DNA of 64,000 nt from Plasmopara viticola. Its lineage: Eukaryota > Oomycota > Peronosporomycetes > Peronosporales > Peronosporaceae. Every line of letters starts with the position of its first letter. Position 1 is the stretch's first letter. The stretch is from NCBI GenBank assembly GCA_001695595.3, contig MBPM02000007.1:248001-312000 (forward strand). Direction: 5' to 3'. This document shows positions 31,547-43,801 of this stretch, piece by piece. Under the pieces are notes generated by a model. It worked only from the letters and a program-made list of their open reading frames with translations, made no database searches and was not told the origin of the DNA. The translations under genes were made by a program, and so were the position numbers.

Positions 31547-33770
31547 TTACTGCACTGGAGCCGATTTTTCCAGCCGTTGCGCTTCAACGTTGAGGTGAAT
31601 TTCGCCAGCTGTTAATGGCATCACCTCGGCGCCTTGGCTATGGAAGCCAACGCAACACATCAGTACTTCCCATTACATAACAAATCCTAATAAGCTGTAC
31701 GAAGATAACAAACCCAGTGGGGATCGATGACACCGCTGGACTGGTCTCCTTGAGCGTGGCAAGCATCTCGATAAAAGTAGCCGGAGCGAGCAGTGACGTC
31801 ATCCCTAAAAGGACGTCACGCTTTTCTTCACTGCGAGCTTCATAGATGCTGCGGAGCTGCAGCGAAGGTCAACAACGAGGATCGGTTCATTGGCAAAAAC
31901 AATTTTACCTCAGAATACGTGGCTCCCCCGCATATAAAGACGATCATCTTTTCACCCGTAAATAACTCGCTTTCCTAAGCAATCGATATGTAAGCTACAT
32001 GCTTAACTCTCCAGTCGGCAAAGTCTATACTAACCGGTGCTGCTTCTTGAGACTTTCCTTTTCCAACATTTTTTCTGCATAAAAAGCAAAGTTTTGAAGC
32101 GCAATTCTGACTGCAAATTGCTTTCATACGTACTTTCTTAATGAGACTGGTCCAACCTTTTTCGAGTCGACGGCAGTCGGGCTCTGGGGAGGTGGTGTTA
32201 TTACGTAAGGATATTCGGAATCACCAAGAGTACGCCTGAGCGCACGGACCACGAGAGCTTTGACCTTTGGATCGTAACGCGCGTTTGAGTACTCTACCGC
32301 CTCAGCCTTCTTTGAGGCCACCTTTAATTCCTCGCTCGATATTAGCGAATTGCTATTTTGCTTGTATAAAGTGGTGCCAGCCACCAATGACATATTTTCA
32401 AGAATGGTCTCGTGCTTCTGGGAAAGCTTTGCAGCTTGCATAATCTTGTTACGTTCGGCTTCCTTCATTGTGTCTTGAGTCAGGGCAAACACAGCTGCAA
32501 CTCGAAAGCGATCTCTCTCGGTCAATTTTGGGTTCTTAAACAAATCGTCAAGCTGCTTCGCAATCGTAGAGTGCTTCAATTTCTTTCCTGACTCTTCCAC
32601 ACCAGTGGCTAGAGTCTGCTCAATATTAGATGCACCAAGCAAAGCTGTCGAGGTGAAAATGTCCATGGCTTTGCCCGCCAAAAATAAATGTTGTGATAAC
32701 TTGCCCAATAATTCGCGATACTCAGGCAACTCACGCAATCCGGCAGCCATAGCGTGAAGATCCATGCTCTTGCCTCGGCCAAGCGAAGTACCTGCATTCG
32801 ATGCCGACAGCGCTGTCATGCGTTTACCAATCTCAGTGCTGACCTTGGCAATATGAGTGTGCCGAAATTCAACCCACTGTTTGTCGTTTTCGTTTAAAAA
32901 TGCCGTTTTAGTCGTCGGACCTGAATTTGTTTCCGCTTCATATGAAATCTGATCACCCTTTACTTCTAACAAGTCGTAAGTCATCGCCTGGAATGTGCTC
33001 TCGTGCATCAGAGGCGAAACCATATCTTGACCACGATCGACCAACAAGAGTGTACCCCTCTCTGGAGCATACGAAAACGTCGAATTCTTCACCAAGTAAT
33101 CATTCATCTTGCTCTGGAATATCTGCGCCAGCGCCTCCATGCGAGGATGCCCAGCCTGGTACCTAATGTACGGGTACTCCTCGAGAGTCACGCAAATCGA
33201 CACCAACTTACTGCTAATCAACTGCATAAGCTGCTCACTCTCGCTTCTTGCAACAGAAGGTGAATACAGTGTATGAAAAGCTTCGGGCATTCCGAATGAG
33301 AATGCACACTTTTCCATCGCTAAAAAGTCCACATTTACTTCCTGTAAGGCTTTCAGTCGCTGTAGCAAAGCGGGAGGAGCATTTTTAAGCTCACTTAGCA
33401 CGTCTTCACCTGCATGATGCAGAAAATAAAGGTACACTTCATTGTAAGTGGGCTTGTTGGGGTCCTCAAAGTCCTTCGCTAAGCGACGTACGTTGACGAC
33501 CGTAGGGGCGATAAAGTACAAGGCATTCATCTCTGGAAATGGCTGGCGCTTAAGCTCTAAACGCTCCAGCAGCGACACACCGCAGTCCGTGAGCTCACTC
33601 ATGCGCGCCACCTGCGTCAAGCTGCGTGTAGCCTCGTCGTCCACAACCATTACCACCCATCCGCGAGTCAATTGGGTCACATGCTTCACCATCTGAATGA
33701 GAACCTTATCCTGAACCACCTTGCGGAGATCCACATCGTGAAGCTTGGCTACGGACGTCACAGTCGTCAT
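31547..33770 (-). CDS. Sec1/Munc18 (SM) family vesicle-fusion protein
   Basis: Clasps syntaxin-type SNAREs and promotes membrane fusion, probably at the plasma membrane. Five exons (33770-32134, 32074-32035, 31974-31909, 31856-31714, 31637-31547) sum to 1977 nt, or 658 residues, the usual SM length. Domain 1 starts VTSVAKLHDVDLRKVVQ. Later come VVMVVDDEATRSL, ALYFIAPT, SFSYAPERGTLLLVDRGQD with a typical SM core (LLLVDRxxD), and RFRVAAVFALTQDTM. The C-terminal signature KMIVFICGGATYSE followed by LRSIYEA is split over two small exons and is lost in an unspliced reading. The start at 33770 is supported by an exact initiator match (CTCATTCC) 22 bp upstream. The Sec1/Munc18-1 subgroup fits better than Vps33, Vps45 or Sly1, but this is inferred. 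Confidence 0.93.
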
Positions 33771-33944
33771 AATTGCCTTGGCGTCCGTTGCGGAATGAGA
33801 GTGATGGTTCGTCGCTTCAACATCTACACCAAATCTACACCTGCTTCCCGTGGTCCACATACTTCGGAGCACTGGGATATCATTTTGGCGGGAAATGTTG
33901 GAAGGTTTTCATTCGGCACTACTACAAACGCCAGTCTAAAGGCA
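33771..33944. promoter_or_regulatory. Bidirectional promoter of the SM protein and primase large subunit genes
   Basis: Only 174 bp separate the two ATGs. On the minus strand CTCATTCC (33799-33792) matches the initiator for the SM gene. On the plus strand TTCATTCG near 33909-33916 is a near-match ~29 bp upstream of the primase ATG. An upstream in-frame ATG for the primase would overlap the SM promoter. Confidence 0.5.
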
Positions 33945-35541
33945 ATGCAGAATGTGGGCAATAGTCGGCGCCGCGAGCAAGTTTCTCGACATGGAGTCAC
34001 AATGCTGTCATTATACAACGAAGCACCCTTAGTTGAGGTGTCGCTGGAGCAGTTTGAAGAGTTTGCTATCGACAGGCTCCACGTGCTTAAGGCCGTAGAG
34101 AACTATCGCCTGCGCAGCGTTCAAATGAAAGACCGCGAAAGTCGATTGGAAAAGACGCTCAACAAATACATGCCTTTGCGCTCGACTTTATTTAGAAACA
34201 CTGGACAGGCCGAGACTGACTCAACCAAGGACGTGCTGTCGCACTTTTTCTTGCACATGGCCTTTTGTCAGACGGAGGAGCTACGCCGCTGGTTTCTTAC
34301 ACAGGAGAGCACGCTGTTTCGGTAAAATCAAATTGTGGCTTTCGTTAGTATGACGAAAAGCATTGATGACTGACGACGTAATCATTTTTAGATATCGGTT
34401 GGATAAGTTGACAAGGGAAGAGAAACTTCAATTTATGAAGGAAAATGGGCTGTCGTACGAAGAAGTGAGTGCAGATTTTTAAAAGGTAAGCGATGCAACG
34501 GCTAATTGAATTTTGTGGTCTAGGCGGTAGGAAAAGAGATTGATGCGAGGCAGAAAGAGTTGAAAGCTGTTAGGGACGCTAATGACCTCAAGGTTCGAGG
34601 TCAACCTCTACCACCATACTTTAAGGTTCCATTTACGGAGGCATTGGATCTTGTAGCTACTCGACGAGTCTACCTTGAAGCCGGTACAGCCTATGTACCG
34701 TTCGAGCATGTCGTGTCTATTCTAGTTGCTGCCTTTCGTGCCAATGTACGCTGCTTTTCAATGAAATTGATTAGACCGCAGCTAATTTTTACAAATCATG
34801 TTGTAGCTATCCAAGAAATTATCAGGAGCCTTTCGCAAGTATAGTCGCTCTCTAATTAGCAAGGACGATCGCCTTGCTCCCGTGCTGTCGAACCTTGCGA
34901 AGCACCACATCGATGCAGACTACTCTGCGTCCCCTGTTCCTGGATCGGAGAACGCCATCAGACCCGAGATGATCGACACTCTTGCAGCCACGTCCATGCC
35001 GCTTTGTATGCGCTCACTTCACAAAGGACTGAAGCTGAACCATCACCTAAAATTTGCAGGCCGTCAGCAATACGGCCTTTTTCTCAAGGGTATTGGTCTT
35101 CAACTCGATGATGCTATCGCTTACTGGAAGCAAGAATTTTGCAAGAAGATATCGGTCGATGATTTTAACAAGAAATATGCTTACAATATCCGTCACAACT
35201 ATGGTAAAGAAGGTAAGCGTAAGGATTACGCGCCTTCCAACTGCATGCGTATCATAACAGGTGACCCACCTAAGAGCGGTGAGTATCACGGCTGCCCCTT
35301 TCGTCATTTTGAGCAGGAGCATCTGCGCAAAGCGTTGCAGGGCATTTCAGAAGGAGACAAGCGGGAGATCCTGTCGCTTGCAGAGAACCATCACTATCAA
35401 ATCGCTTGCAAGAAGTACTTTGAAGCTACTCATGAAGGCAGTGACTCTGACGTCCTTATCAACCATCCCAACGGATACTTTGAAGAAAGCCGAAAGTACT
35501 ATCGTGCGAAAGAGAAGGGTGTCACGGTCACTGCTACGTGA
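33945..35541 (+). CDS. PRIM2: DNA primase large subunit
   Basis: Regulatory iron-sulfur subunit of the primase-polymerase alpha complex that begins every Okazaki fragment. Four exons (33945-34321, 34392-34464, 34524-34745, 34807-35541) sum to 1407 nt, or 468 residues, close to the family norm. The N-terminal half has PLVEVSLEQFEEFAIDRLHV and, across exon 2, RYRLDKLTREEKLQFM. The C-terminal domain has the four 4Fe-4S cysteines: LCMRSLHKGL, SNCMRI, HGCPFRHF and IACKKYF, with FAGRQQYGLFLKGIGL between. All four ligands are present. The start at 33945 is chosen by family length. A longer in-frame reading to 33801 exists but lies in the shared promoter. Nuclear. Confidence 0.95.
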
Positions 35542-35773
35542 GCAAAATGTAAACGTTTATATTAATATAAAAGAGGCGAGTTGTCGTTTATTTTATTCGA
35601 TAAAGCTTATTGATGTCCTTCGGCTTAACATTTAGTACTTATCGCACATATCTGAGTACGGCCTTGCCAGTGAATGTACCTCCAACAGCAATCTCGACAG
35701 TGCATTTAAAGCAAGCATTAGAAATAGTAGGCCATAAGCACGCAGCTTTATAACAGCTGCATCTACCCAGGAA

Positions 35774-36977
35774 ATGTCAATGGCATATCAGCGTGGCAAT
35801 GGGAGTTCGAGCCGTAAAAGCTACTTCAACATTGTCACTAAAGTGAGACTTTTCCACCTTTGCGCATTTATGGCAATCGCTGCTCCTGAGGGTTCTAAAC
35901 CACAGTGCACACCTGCGCGATCTACTGATGACACACATGCATCGCGCTTACCACCAGAGGGAAGCTGCATCGATAAGGACAGAGATATACGCCATCAGCT
36001 TGGAAGATTGGTGGCTGACACGCAGCAGACTATCGATTCACATCTGACGTTGTTTCGCGCAGGAATCATGGCCACAGTGGCAGTGTCCATTGTGACATCC
36101 GTCAAGCTCAGTGGTGTGCTCAAACGCATCAATACTATAGAGGAAATTCCACTGTGGCACTTTGCTAGGCGCAAGAAGCTGCGCGTGCGTATGATCCACC
36201 ACTCGAGACGAGACCCGAGCATCTTTTACGTGTATCATACGCCCCTCTTTCGCCGTTTAGTTCTTAACGACGTGATGCCACCAAATTTGGTAGATGGTGC
36301 TCACAAGAAGAAAAGAGAAAGCGATTTGCTTGCTGTTCGGCTCTTTGGTGTGCAAGTGGACGAGAATGCAAACGAGTGGGTTTGGTCCAACTTGATATCG
36401 TCACGTCGGTACTTGACGGTTCAGCTGCTACGACGGTAAGGTGAAGCTTATAGTTTATACTTTCTGTGGCGAACCAAAAAATGTTTGTCTGCTTGGTAGC
36501 ATCGACATAGAAGGCAGTGAAAGCGTGGCGATTTGTAACATCGCGTTGCGGAGGGTTAGTTGCTTGACTTAGCTATCGAAATGCAGCTACGACTACTTAC
36601 TTTAAAGCTGCATTGTTATACTACTCCCAGCCACCTTTGAGACGAGACTTGGCTCATTTGCTTGCTTCTTCCGGTCTCGCTGAATGTGTCTCCGAAAATC
36701 TTGATAACTTCGACAACGAATCGTAAGCACAACTTCTTTTGGTGCTAATTAAAGTTGAGCACTGATTATTGCGTCGCATATTTTAAGAGAGCTTGCAATG
36801 TCATTCCTGGCAAATCAATTAAGAAGACTACAAGCGGCTCAGAAGCACGCACAAGCAATGCAATATGGCATCTGGAATGAGTGGCAAGAAGCAAAACTCT
36901 CCGACCGCGTTATATCTGCTGGCAAACGTGTCACCACAAAGGGCGTCAAAAAGCTCATCGACACTATCCGACAATAA
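35774..36977 (+). CDS. C3orf33-like protein (SNase-like fold, membrane-associated)
   Basis: Four exons (35774-36435, 36500-36534, 36587-36722, 36788-36977) sum to 1023 nt, or 340 residues. Residues ~95-112 (GIMATVAVSIVTSVKL) form one hydrophobic segment. It is followed by IEEIPLWHFARRKKLRVRMI, SIFYVYHTPLF and LLAVRLFGVQVDENANEWVW, which parallel the order of segments in animal C3orf33 (IPxxFIRR, then LLVKLAGVE, then W). After splicing come TTYFKAALLYYSQPPLRRDL and a C-terminal helix with GIWNEWQEAKL. The molecular role of the family is poorly defined. Exon 2 is the weakest part: its donor at 36535 (gtaaca) was chosen because it gives a 52-bp intron, while a donor at 36551 would leave an implausibly short one. 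The start could instead be the in-frame ATG near 35870. Confidence 0.72.
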
Positions 36978-37329
36978 AGTAGTCAAAGCAAGCCTTTTAA
37001 CAGCTGATTCTTCTTCTGTGTATACACAGATATTGAAGTGACGAGGGTGAGACAATTTTGCAACTCAAACTCTTCATCGGATTGGATAACTTTAACAAGG
37101 ATGCATATGGTCATGATAGTCAACAGTCACATCCTATAATGTATTTCTTGCGATAGCAACAATACTTTTCAGACTTTAGTTCAATAACGACAGCGGCAAA
37201 ATCAAATGTGTCGATTCATTACTTCTTTAGTCCATAAAATCATGTAATTATTCAATTTGAATGAAATCTCAAGTGTAATGATTCAAAAGCTACATATGTT
37301 GCTCCAAAGTGCAGCCCTTGTTGTGCTCC
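36978..37329. other. Convergent 3' intergenic region
   Basis: 352 bp between the stop codons of the C3orf33-like gene and MsrA. AT-rich, no coding content, presumably the two 3' UTRs. Confidence 0.4.
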
Positions 37330-37944
37330 TCAGCCGTAGCAGCGGATGGGTGTATCGCAGCCCTTATCCGCACATTGTCCACCTTTTTCCAAGTACTTTT
37401 GATGGTAATCCTCAGCGTCCCAAAATTGTTTAGCCTCCAAAATTTCTGTCACAATGGGCTTGCTAAGCTTTTTTTGGTGCTCCTCCTTGGATGCCAATGC
37501 CATTTTGCGTTGTCCCTCATTATTATAGTAGATTCCCGAGCGGTACTGCGTGCCTTTATCGTTCTTCTGGCGATTAAGTGTCGTAGGATCGTGAATGGCC
37601 CAAAACTTGCGCAACAGCGACTCGTAGCTTGTTTTAGACTCGTCGTACACGATACGAATAGCTTCTGCGTGATTCGTACGCCCAGTGCACACTTGACGGT
37701 ACGTTGGACTATCAACGTCGCCTTGCGTGTAGCCTACCGAAGTCTCCAACACGCCTGGAAGACGGTCAAAGGCCAGCTGAACACCCCAGAAGCAGCCAGC
37801 AGCGAAGGTAGCAACATTTTGGGATGCGCTACAGAAGTTGTCGACCTGGTTGTCAGTCATGGCAACTTTTGTTGTCGAATGAAAGAAACGCGACCTGAGA
37901 ACACGGCGAATAAAAGGAAAGTGGGGTGTCTTGCAGCAGGACAT
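37330..37944 (-). CDS. msrA: Peptide methionine-S-sulfoxide reductase A
   Basis: Reduces methionine-S-sulfoxide in proteins with thioredoxin, repairing oxidative damage. Intronless, 204 residues from the ATG at 37944. The first ~28 residues are basic and Ser/Phe-rich without acids ([16 protein letters not shown]), a probable mitochondrial presequence. A second in-frame ATG at 37860 (MTDNQ) would give a cytosolic form, so dual targeting from one gene is possible. Catalytic GCFWG at ~50-54, then [37 protein letters not shown] and [11 protein letters not shown] are all as in the family. Extra cysteines in the C-terminal tail (GQCADKGCD and RCYG) are candidate resolving or recycling cysteines. 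A TTG-initiated longer frame is not needed. Confidence 0.95.
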   Translation of the reverse strand: MSCCKTPHFPFIRRVLRSRFFHSTTKVAMTDNQVDNFCSASQNVATFAAGCFWGVQLAFDRLPGVLETSVGYTQGDVDSPTYRQVCTGRTNHAEAIRIVYDESKTSYESLLRKFWAIHDPTTLNRQKNDKGTQYRSGIYYNNEGQRKMALASKEEHQKKLSKPIVTEILEAKQFWDAEDYHQKYLEKGGQCADKGCDTPIRCYG

Positions 37945-40900
37945 CAACGGTATGGAAAAGACAATGCGACTCAAATGGTGTAGTCGGGGTTGTGTTTATG
38001 GCCAGCCACTAATGAAAGTCCACAAAACGAAGACGCACTAGTTGTATGGTAGCCACTTTCGATAGTACTGGTAGCTTGAACTTTTCCATAAGTAAGTTGA
38101 GTGGTTTTGAAGCGTAACCATTAGATTGCGCTAAAAAAAGCTCTTTGCACAAATAAGAATTAGTTTTTAAGTAGTAAATACGACTACTACTATTACTCCG
38201 TTTTGGAATAAGGTAGTAATTACGATTACTAGCCCTAAATTACGGTAGTACGCCAAAATAACATATACTTATTTATGTAGGCCGCTTTTTTTTTTACGTG
38301 GTTACAAGTGTTTTATGTTCAAACATCATCCACGGTTTGCATACTGACTGCTTCAGTGCGCATAAAGAGCTCAGGGGAGCGTTAGGTTTTTGGGTTTGGG
38401 CGAATGCTCTGCATATCCGAAACACTTAAGTCATCTCTATTGGCTTCTGATTGGCTGCAGTCACCTTTTTAATGTTTAATTGCTTCGCCACTTCTAGATA
38501 CATGCCTCCAAGTATTAACAGTTCGAAAAACAGCTCGAAATCCATTTTTTGAAACATACAGCAGTTCGTGTGTCCTGCGCAAATTTTTCGCAGTCCTCCT
38601 AGACCGTGATGCAAAACTTTGACATCGACATTTGCTTGTAAATCTTCCACTCAGCGCGTAGTTTTAATGCCTTAAACAAACCTTTCCGCGTGCGTTAGCT
38701 TGTCTATCACTTCACGAGTTGCCTGCATAGAGTGAAAGCCAAATTCGGAATCTGTAGTAAGAAAACTAATGGAGCATTAAGTACTTGCTGGACGTTTCCG
38801 AGTCATAATCAATCTAGTACTTATGTGCCCTATAAAATTTTTTCAGGCCGTTTAATCGGGAGAGGACGAGGCTGAGAGATATAATATCGTACAAAGCATG
38901 TGAAGTTTAGACTTGTGTGTGTGCGAACCAAGAATACAATCTAAATATTGGAGATTGGTAATTACAACATTACGGACACATTTTTTGTCACTGCAGCCTA
39001 TCAGAGACCAGAAGAAATGATCCATTATAACAGGAAGAGCGCCCGAACTTGAAAATTGAGCGCCTTGCAATGGGTTCCATTATTTAAGGTAGATCCAAAA
39101 ATGATGAAAAATATATTAGATAAACCAGTACATAGATTACAGATCATTGCACAAGGCAAAAACCTTTTAATCAGCCATAGTGAACGGTCTTGCACCTACA
39201 CCCGAACTATTTCTTAGCACATCTTCTTTGTGAATGATGCTGTATGACTTTGGCACACTCAAGGAACATTTTGCGCGAAATGGGTAGATTGACAAATTTT
39301 ATTAGTCTAAAACCATCATTTCGCATGTGTTGGACGAGCAATCGGAAAAATGACCGGCTACTTTTGGTCTGAGGAGATTATTTAATTTGCAGCCCTGATT
39401 GACTGGATCGTGTGACGACATCCGATCTCTTAATACACATTTAACTCGAGAGCTCAAGAAACAGAGGATTAGGGAGCACGACGGTAGCGTCACACTGTAA
39501 GGCCTCAGCCAGTAGTGCCTAAAGCTCCTGCCTTGAAAAGATTACTAGTAATACAGCCTGCACTTTTGTTCAGAGAAAGTAGTTATGGCTGTTTTGGGCA
39601 ATTTTGATAACGAATGGTCAGGCGCGCGTAACATTTTCACTTTCTTGCCTACTGAAAGGCTGGGGGCCTCTCACTTGATAAAAGTATTCTGTGCCCTGCA
39701 CGCACACAATTATTTGATTGAGCGCAACTTTCTTCTACTTTTAGCATCACCACCGCAGCTTTTTTGTCACCTGTAAGAAGAAAGGCACAAACTTCAAGCA
39801 AAAAGATATTGTCTCGGATGAGACAATATTTGCGACAAAGAAAGCAGTAAGGCAATGTCCATCGGCTTCTTTGTGATACAACTAGTGAGATGACGATTCG
39901 TTGAAAGGTAGTCGCAAATCGACAACTGCCTCACTTGAGCCAGTTCTCTAGCGAGACTCATTCAAAAGTGGCTCGAGAGAAAGCCAGTCTTAGCGGTAAA
40001 TCGCATCAAGCGACGGAAGCAGGGTGAAGCTTGAAGAGTGCCTTAATCTTAACTTTTTATATAATGTGTGAAAAATATTTACCTTTAAAGACGGCGTCTT
40101 GATTATTAGTTGTGAGATCAATCTTTCGGAACAATTGATTGAGCGGTAGATTATTCAAGCCAAGAAAGGAGTTTGAAGACATCAAATCAACGCTCTTTAA
40201 ATGAGCGCAGGATCCTATGATTTAGTCAATTTGCTAACAATCGTGTAGACACGAATACAACATGTAGCGTCTCGACGAGACCATCAGTCGCATCGTAAAG
40301 GGACGCACGGCAACAAAAGATTCCATCGCAGCAGATGACAGACATTAAGTGACAATTCTTAAAGTCCTGTGATCATTTCTGTGGCCTGTATTTGATCCTG
40401 GGCATGTTGTGACTAAAAAATAAGCCTTAAATCAATTGGCGGGTCAAAGCCAATCCCAAACACAGTTAGTCACATTTTCTGTACGGCCTTTTGAAAGATA
40501 GCCCGGGTAAGTGTACGCCCGAATTTTATTTGAGTCGGTGAGCTCGCGCTTCATGAACGCCTGAATTGCTTGCTAATTGTGTTACGGTGACACCGCACTC
40601 AGTAGCATCGCGACAACAGCCTTATCGCCAATAACGATCATATGTAAGGATAATACAGTAAGCTAAACGAACCCGGGGAATAAAAATAAGCAGATGTTCG
40701 TACTAAAGATGCAGCATTTTGGTGCATAATGTCTCGGAGCGTAATGTAGCGTCTGATGACGCTCCCTAGCTACAAAATTGAGTTATCGGAGCATCTCAAC
40801 CAAACGTTCCGGAGCGTTGATGGTTCCTGCATTGGGTCATCGAGATTAAACTAGCCATAAATTTTGCCCACATCTCAACAAAAGCAATCAAGACGGGATT

Positions 40901-43519
40901 GGTATAGAACATCCTTCAGTTTGGCATACAAGTATGCTCGTGAAAACTGACGCACCTGCTCCAACCGAGACAGCGTACCCACTCAAGCTAATAAACTCAT
41001 CGAGCATTAGCAGCGTATCAATAGACGGGATAGTTGTCGTTTTGGTATATACCTGTCTCCTTGTTCGAGAGTCCTATGTTTACGGGTGCGTTACTCGTTC
41101 GTTGAGGTATCAGACTCCAAGATGAACCTGTACAAATCAAAATGCCTGCAGTTCCATGGCCAAATTAGACAGTTTCGTGGTTGCTGACGTCGTGCTCTGC
41201 ACGAAGTGTGCCAAAGCGCTGAGACTTTATAGCGCTTACACTTAACAGTGCAATTAGGATCTGTGAGCTACACACCTTCTATACGTGTACATTTGCGCTT
41301 TAATCACAGCATTTTATCGCGGGCTAAGGCTCCAGGTGAACGAAAAAAAGTCTTAGCTAAGAAAAGAAGCTTTTGGCTCAAAACGACTAATTGCTCAAAT
41401 TAAGATAAATTAAAAACATTTTTTTTTACTGAAGCTTAAGACGTCTCGTTAGGGCTAGTAAATAATCTAAAATTATTGAAGGCTAAACTTATCCAAAACT
41501 GTAGTTACTCTGTATCTAATACTAGAATCTTTCCGTGCTTTTTCGATTAACAGGTCTTGGTTAGAGATATATAGCTTACACGCAACCGCTAAATTTTAAT
41601 TAATCAGATTGACTAAAGTTCAGCTTAATTGCAATGTCTTGCGATCATCACCTCAAGAGAATCAAACGAGCAGTTTACATACAGAACGACACGACTGCGC
41701 GCTCAAGGTTCAAATCTGGTCAGCAAAGACATCTATTCATAGCCGAAGATGAAATATCTTGAATGGGGCGATGGTGCAGTGGCTTTTTTGTAAAGAGGAA
41801 GCGTAAAATGGATTGCTACATTCCTTTTTAGTTTTTTTTAATTTCTCAAATCCATTACAGGTCACTGGTCGCTGTCTGCCCGAATCAATAGTTAGTACTA
41901 TACTAAATATTAAGACTCAGCGCAGCTCTTACTTTTGAAAATAAGAACTTAACATAATCTAAGCTCGTAGAAAATCTGTGAGGTCAATATTCTAGAATTA
42001 CTATCTCGCATAAGTGGTGATCTTTGGTCCACTGATTGCTTCCCTTAGTGCATAGTTGGCCTTCTTTTGATAGTTGATGCGTCACTGGGCTTGTGTCACA
42101 CAATATGGTAGTACTATTGACTAGCGTGGCAAAAAAGTTTTGCATAGCCTTTGCGCTCTCATTTACATGACTTTAAAGTTTTTAAGCAAAACGTTTCTTT
42201 ATTTTTTTTCGTCTATCCTCGTTGTATTGTCATGTGTCGCTTCCTGCGCGCGAGAAGCAACACACGTCAGATGAACAACAAAACAATGAGAAAAACTGTC
42301 CTAGATGAGGCGAAGGCTTCAATGTCCGCACATAGAGCTTTGATTCGATATGATACTAACACCATCTACCAGTGTGAACATCATGAACGAATTCTGTGTC
42401 TACATACCATACTCCCGCAGCCGATATCTAGTAGATCAATATTTCTGGCACAACTGTTCTCGGCTAAATCTCATCATTCCTGCAACAATTGTCCCGCAGC
42501 ATTCTGTTCTCCTAAGCGGGAATTTTTAGCTCTACCCGTAGCTTTTGCGCTCCAGCTTTAATAAAAAGGATTGAAGTCTTGCCTATAACACCGATCATCT
42601 ATGTTTGTGGGTCAAAAGACTTAACAGATTTCATCGTCCACTTTTATTAAGTCAGGTCAACTGTTTTCAAGGACGAAAATGGTAATACAATCTTGCATTT
42701 AATTATTCAAAGCGCAGGAAGCAACAATGAGGAGGCTATCCAAAGCGCTCTCAAAGATAAATGCATTCATTTATATGCTTGCTCCTTAAGATTTTTGTGA
42801 ATGGTTCGTTCTTCTGTCTTTATGAATCCGAGAAGTGACAGCCGTGATCCCACCGATTGAATAAAATGCTGATGTGATCACGCATTGTCAAACAACAAAG
42901 CACCTGCTGTGAGAAGAGGTTCTACTTCAAATAAGGTCAACAAAGGAGCCTTTGTCTTGCTTATCTTGTAAAAGTCGCTGAGAGAAGATGCAGCTTGAAG
43001 CCAGGCAAAGCTGATCATAAGTGGGAGCAAAAGCCCTACAGAAATATCAACGATACACTCTACACCCATTTAGCTTATAAAAGCTTGATGCTTTTCGAAA
43101 AAGAAACTGGCAGCGTTGCGTACGTGCGAAGGTACGAGGGTACGAATAATCGTGTTAAGTCCTGATAAATCCTAAACGTAGCTCGTGTGCCGTCAAGCGA
43201 TTTTCGTCGATTAAAAGGAGATTAAATTTAATGCGCTAAAAGAGAGCAACAGATTTTGTTTGTTCGGCTAGCGGGACGATGTGAAGCGTTTTCAAATCGA
43301 AATAGATGTTACTGAAAATTTGAGGGCTTCAACAGCACCGAGGCATTCCTTGTCCTTGACTTTCAATTTAGCTCAATATTGTTTTCGCGAGTTACATATT
43401 CACGCTTGTGGTCCAAACGGCTCATTTAAATGAAAAGGTATCAAAGGTAATAATAAGTTTTAGAAGTTGATGTGGCAAGGTCATCATAACCTTTTCATCA
43501 ACAGCAAAACATAACAGCA
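37945..43519. other. Long gene desert, first part
   Basis: About 5.6 kb with no supportable gene. Near 38175-38250 there is a low-complexity patch of TAC/GTA triplets with short inverted repeats. A 74-codon minus frame at 38650-38426 has no recognisable domain. Frames elsewhere are short and stop-rich. Composition and stop density fit fossil transposons too decayed to name. Confidence 0.5.
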
Positions 43520-43801
43520 TTGACAGCCGATAACGCGCTCTATATGTGGGTCACACATTTTCAAAGCCAAATCAACAATCTTGTCCACACTCTTGCTGCG
43601 AACAAGATTGTGCTAAAGCTTTGCAAGAGGGTAAAAGTACCCAAAGACACACTAAGTATTATGGGACCACAGGTGGAGAGCGAAGTACTATCAAGCGAAG
43701 GTCACATAACCCTATCTGAAGAGCAATGGGATGCGATACGAAATCAATTTCTGAGTAAAACCCTATTGTCGTCAGATGCGGACCAACTTGGAACCCTGTA
43801 A
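43520..43801 (+). pseudogene. Possible coding relic, family unknown
   Basis: A 93-codon frame with protein-like composition (ADNALYMWVTHFQSQINN, later GHITLSEEQWDAIRNQFL) ends at TAA. It is preceded by an intron-like stretch (gtaata at ~43447 to aacag at ~43517), so it may be the last exon of a dead or unrecognised gene. The ORF begins at an alternative codon rather than a good ATG. No domain recognised. Confidence 0.25.

Noticed and set aside
37309..37983. A 224-codon plus-strand frame over the MsrA gene.
   Set aside because: Antisense shadow of MsrA, which has all family motifs.
38175..38260. TAC/GTA triplet-rich patch considered as a microsatellite or origin.
   Set aside because: The triplets are irregular and interrupted; no clean repeat period and nothing to link it to a function.
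41700..41800. Box-B-like (GGTTCAAATCTGG) and box-A-like (TGGTGCAGTGG) strings, suggesting a tRNA or SINE.
   Set aside because: They are in the wrong order on the plus strand and no cloverleaf forms.
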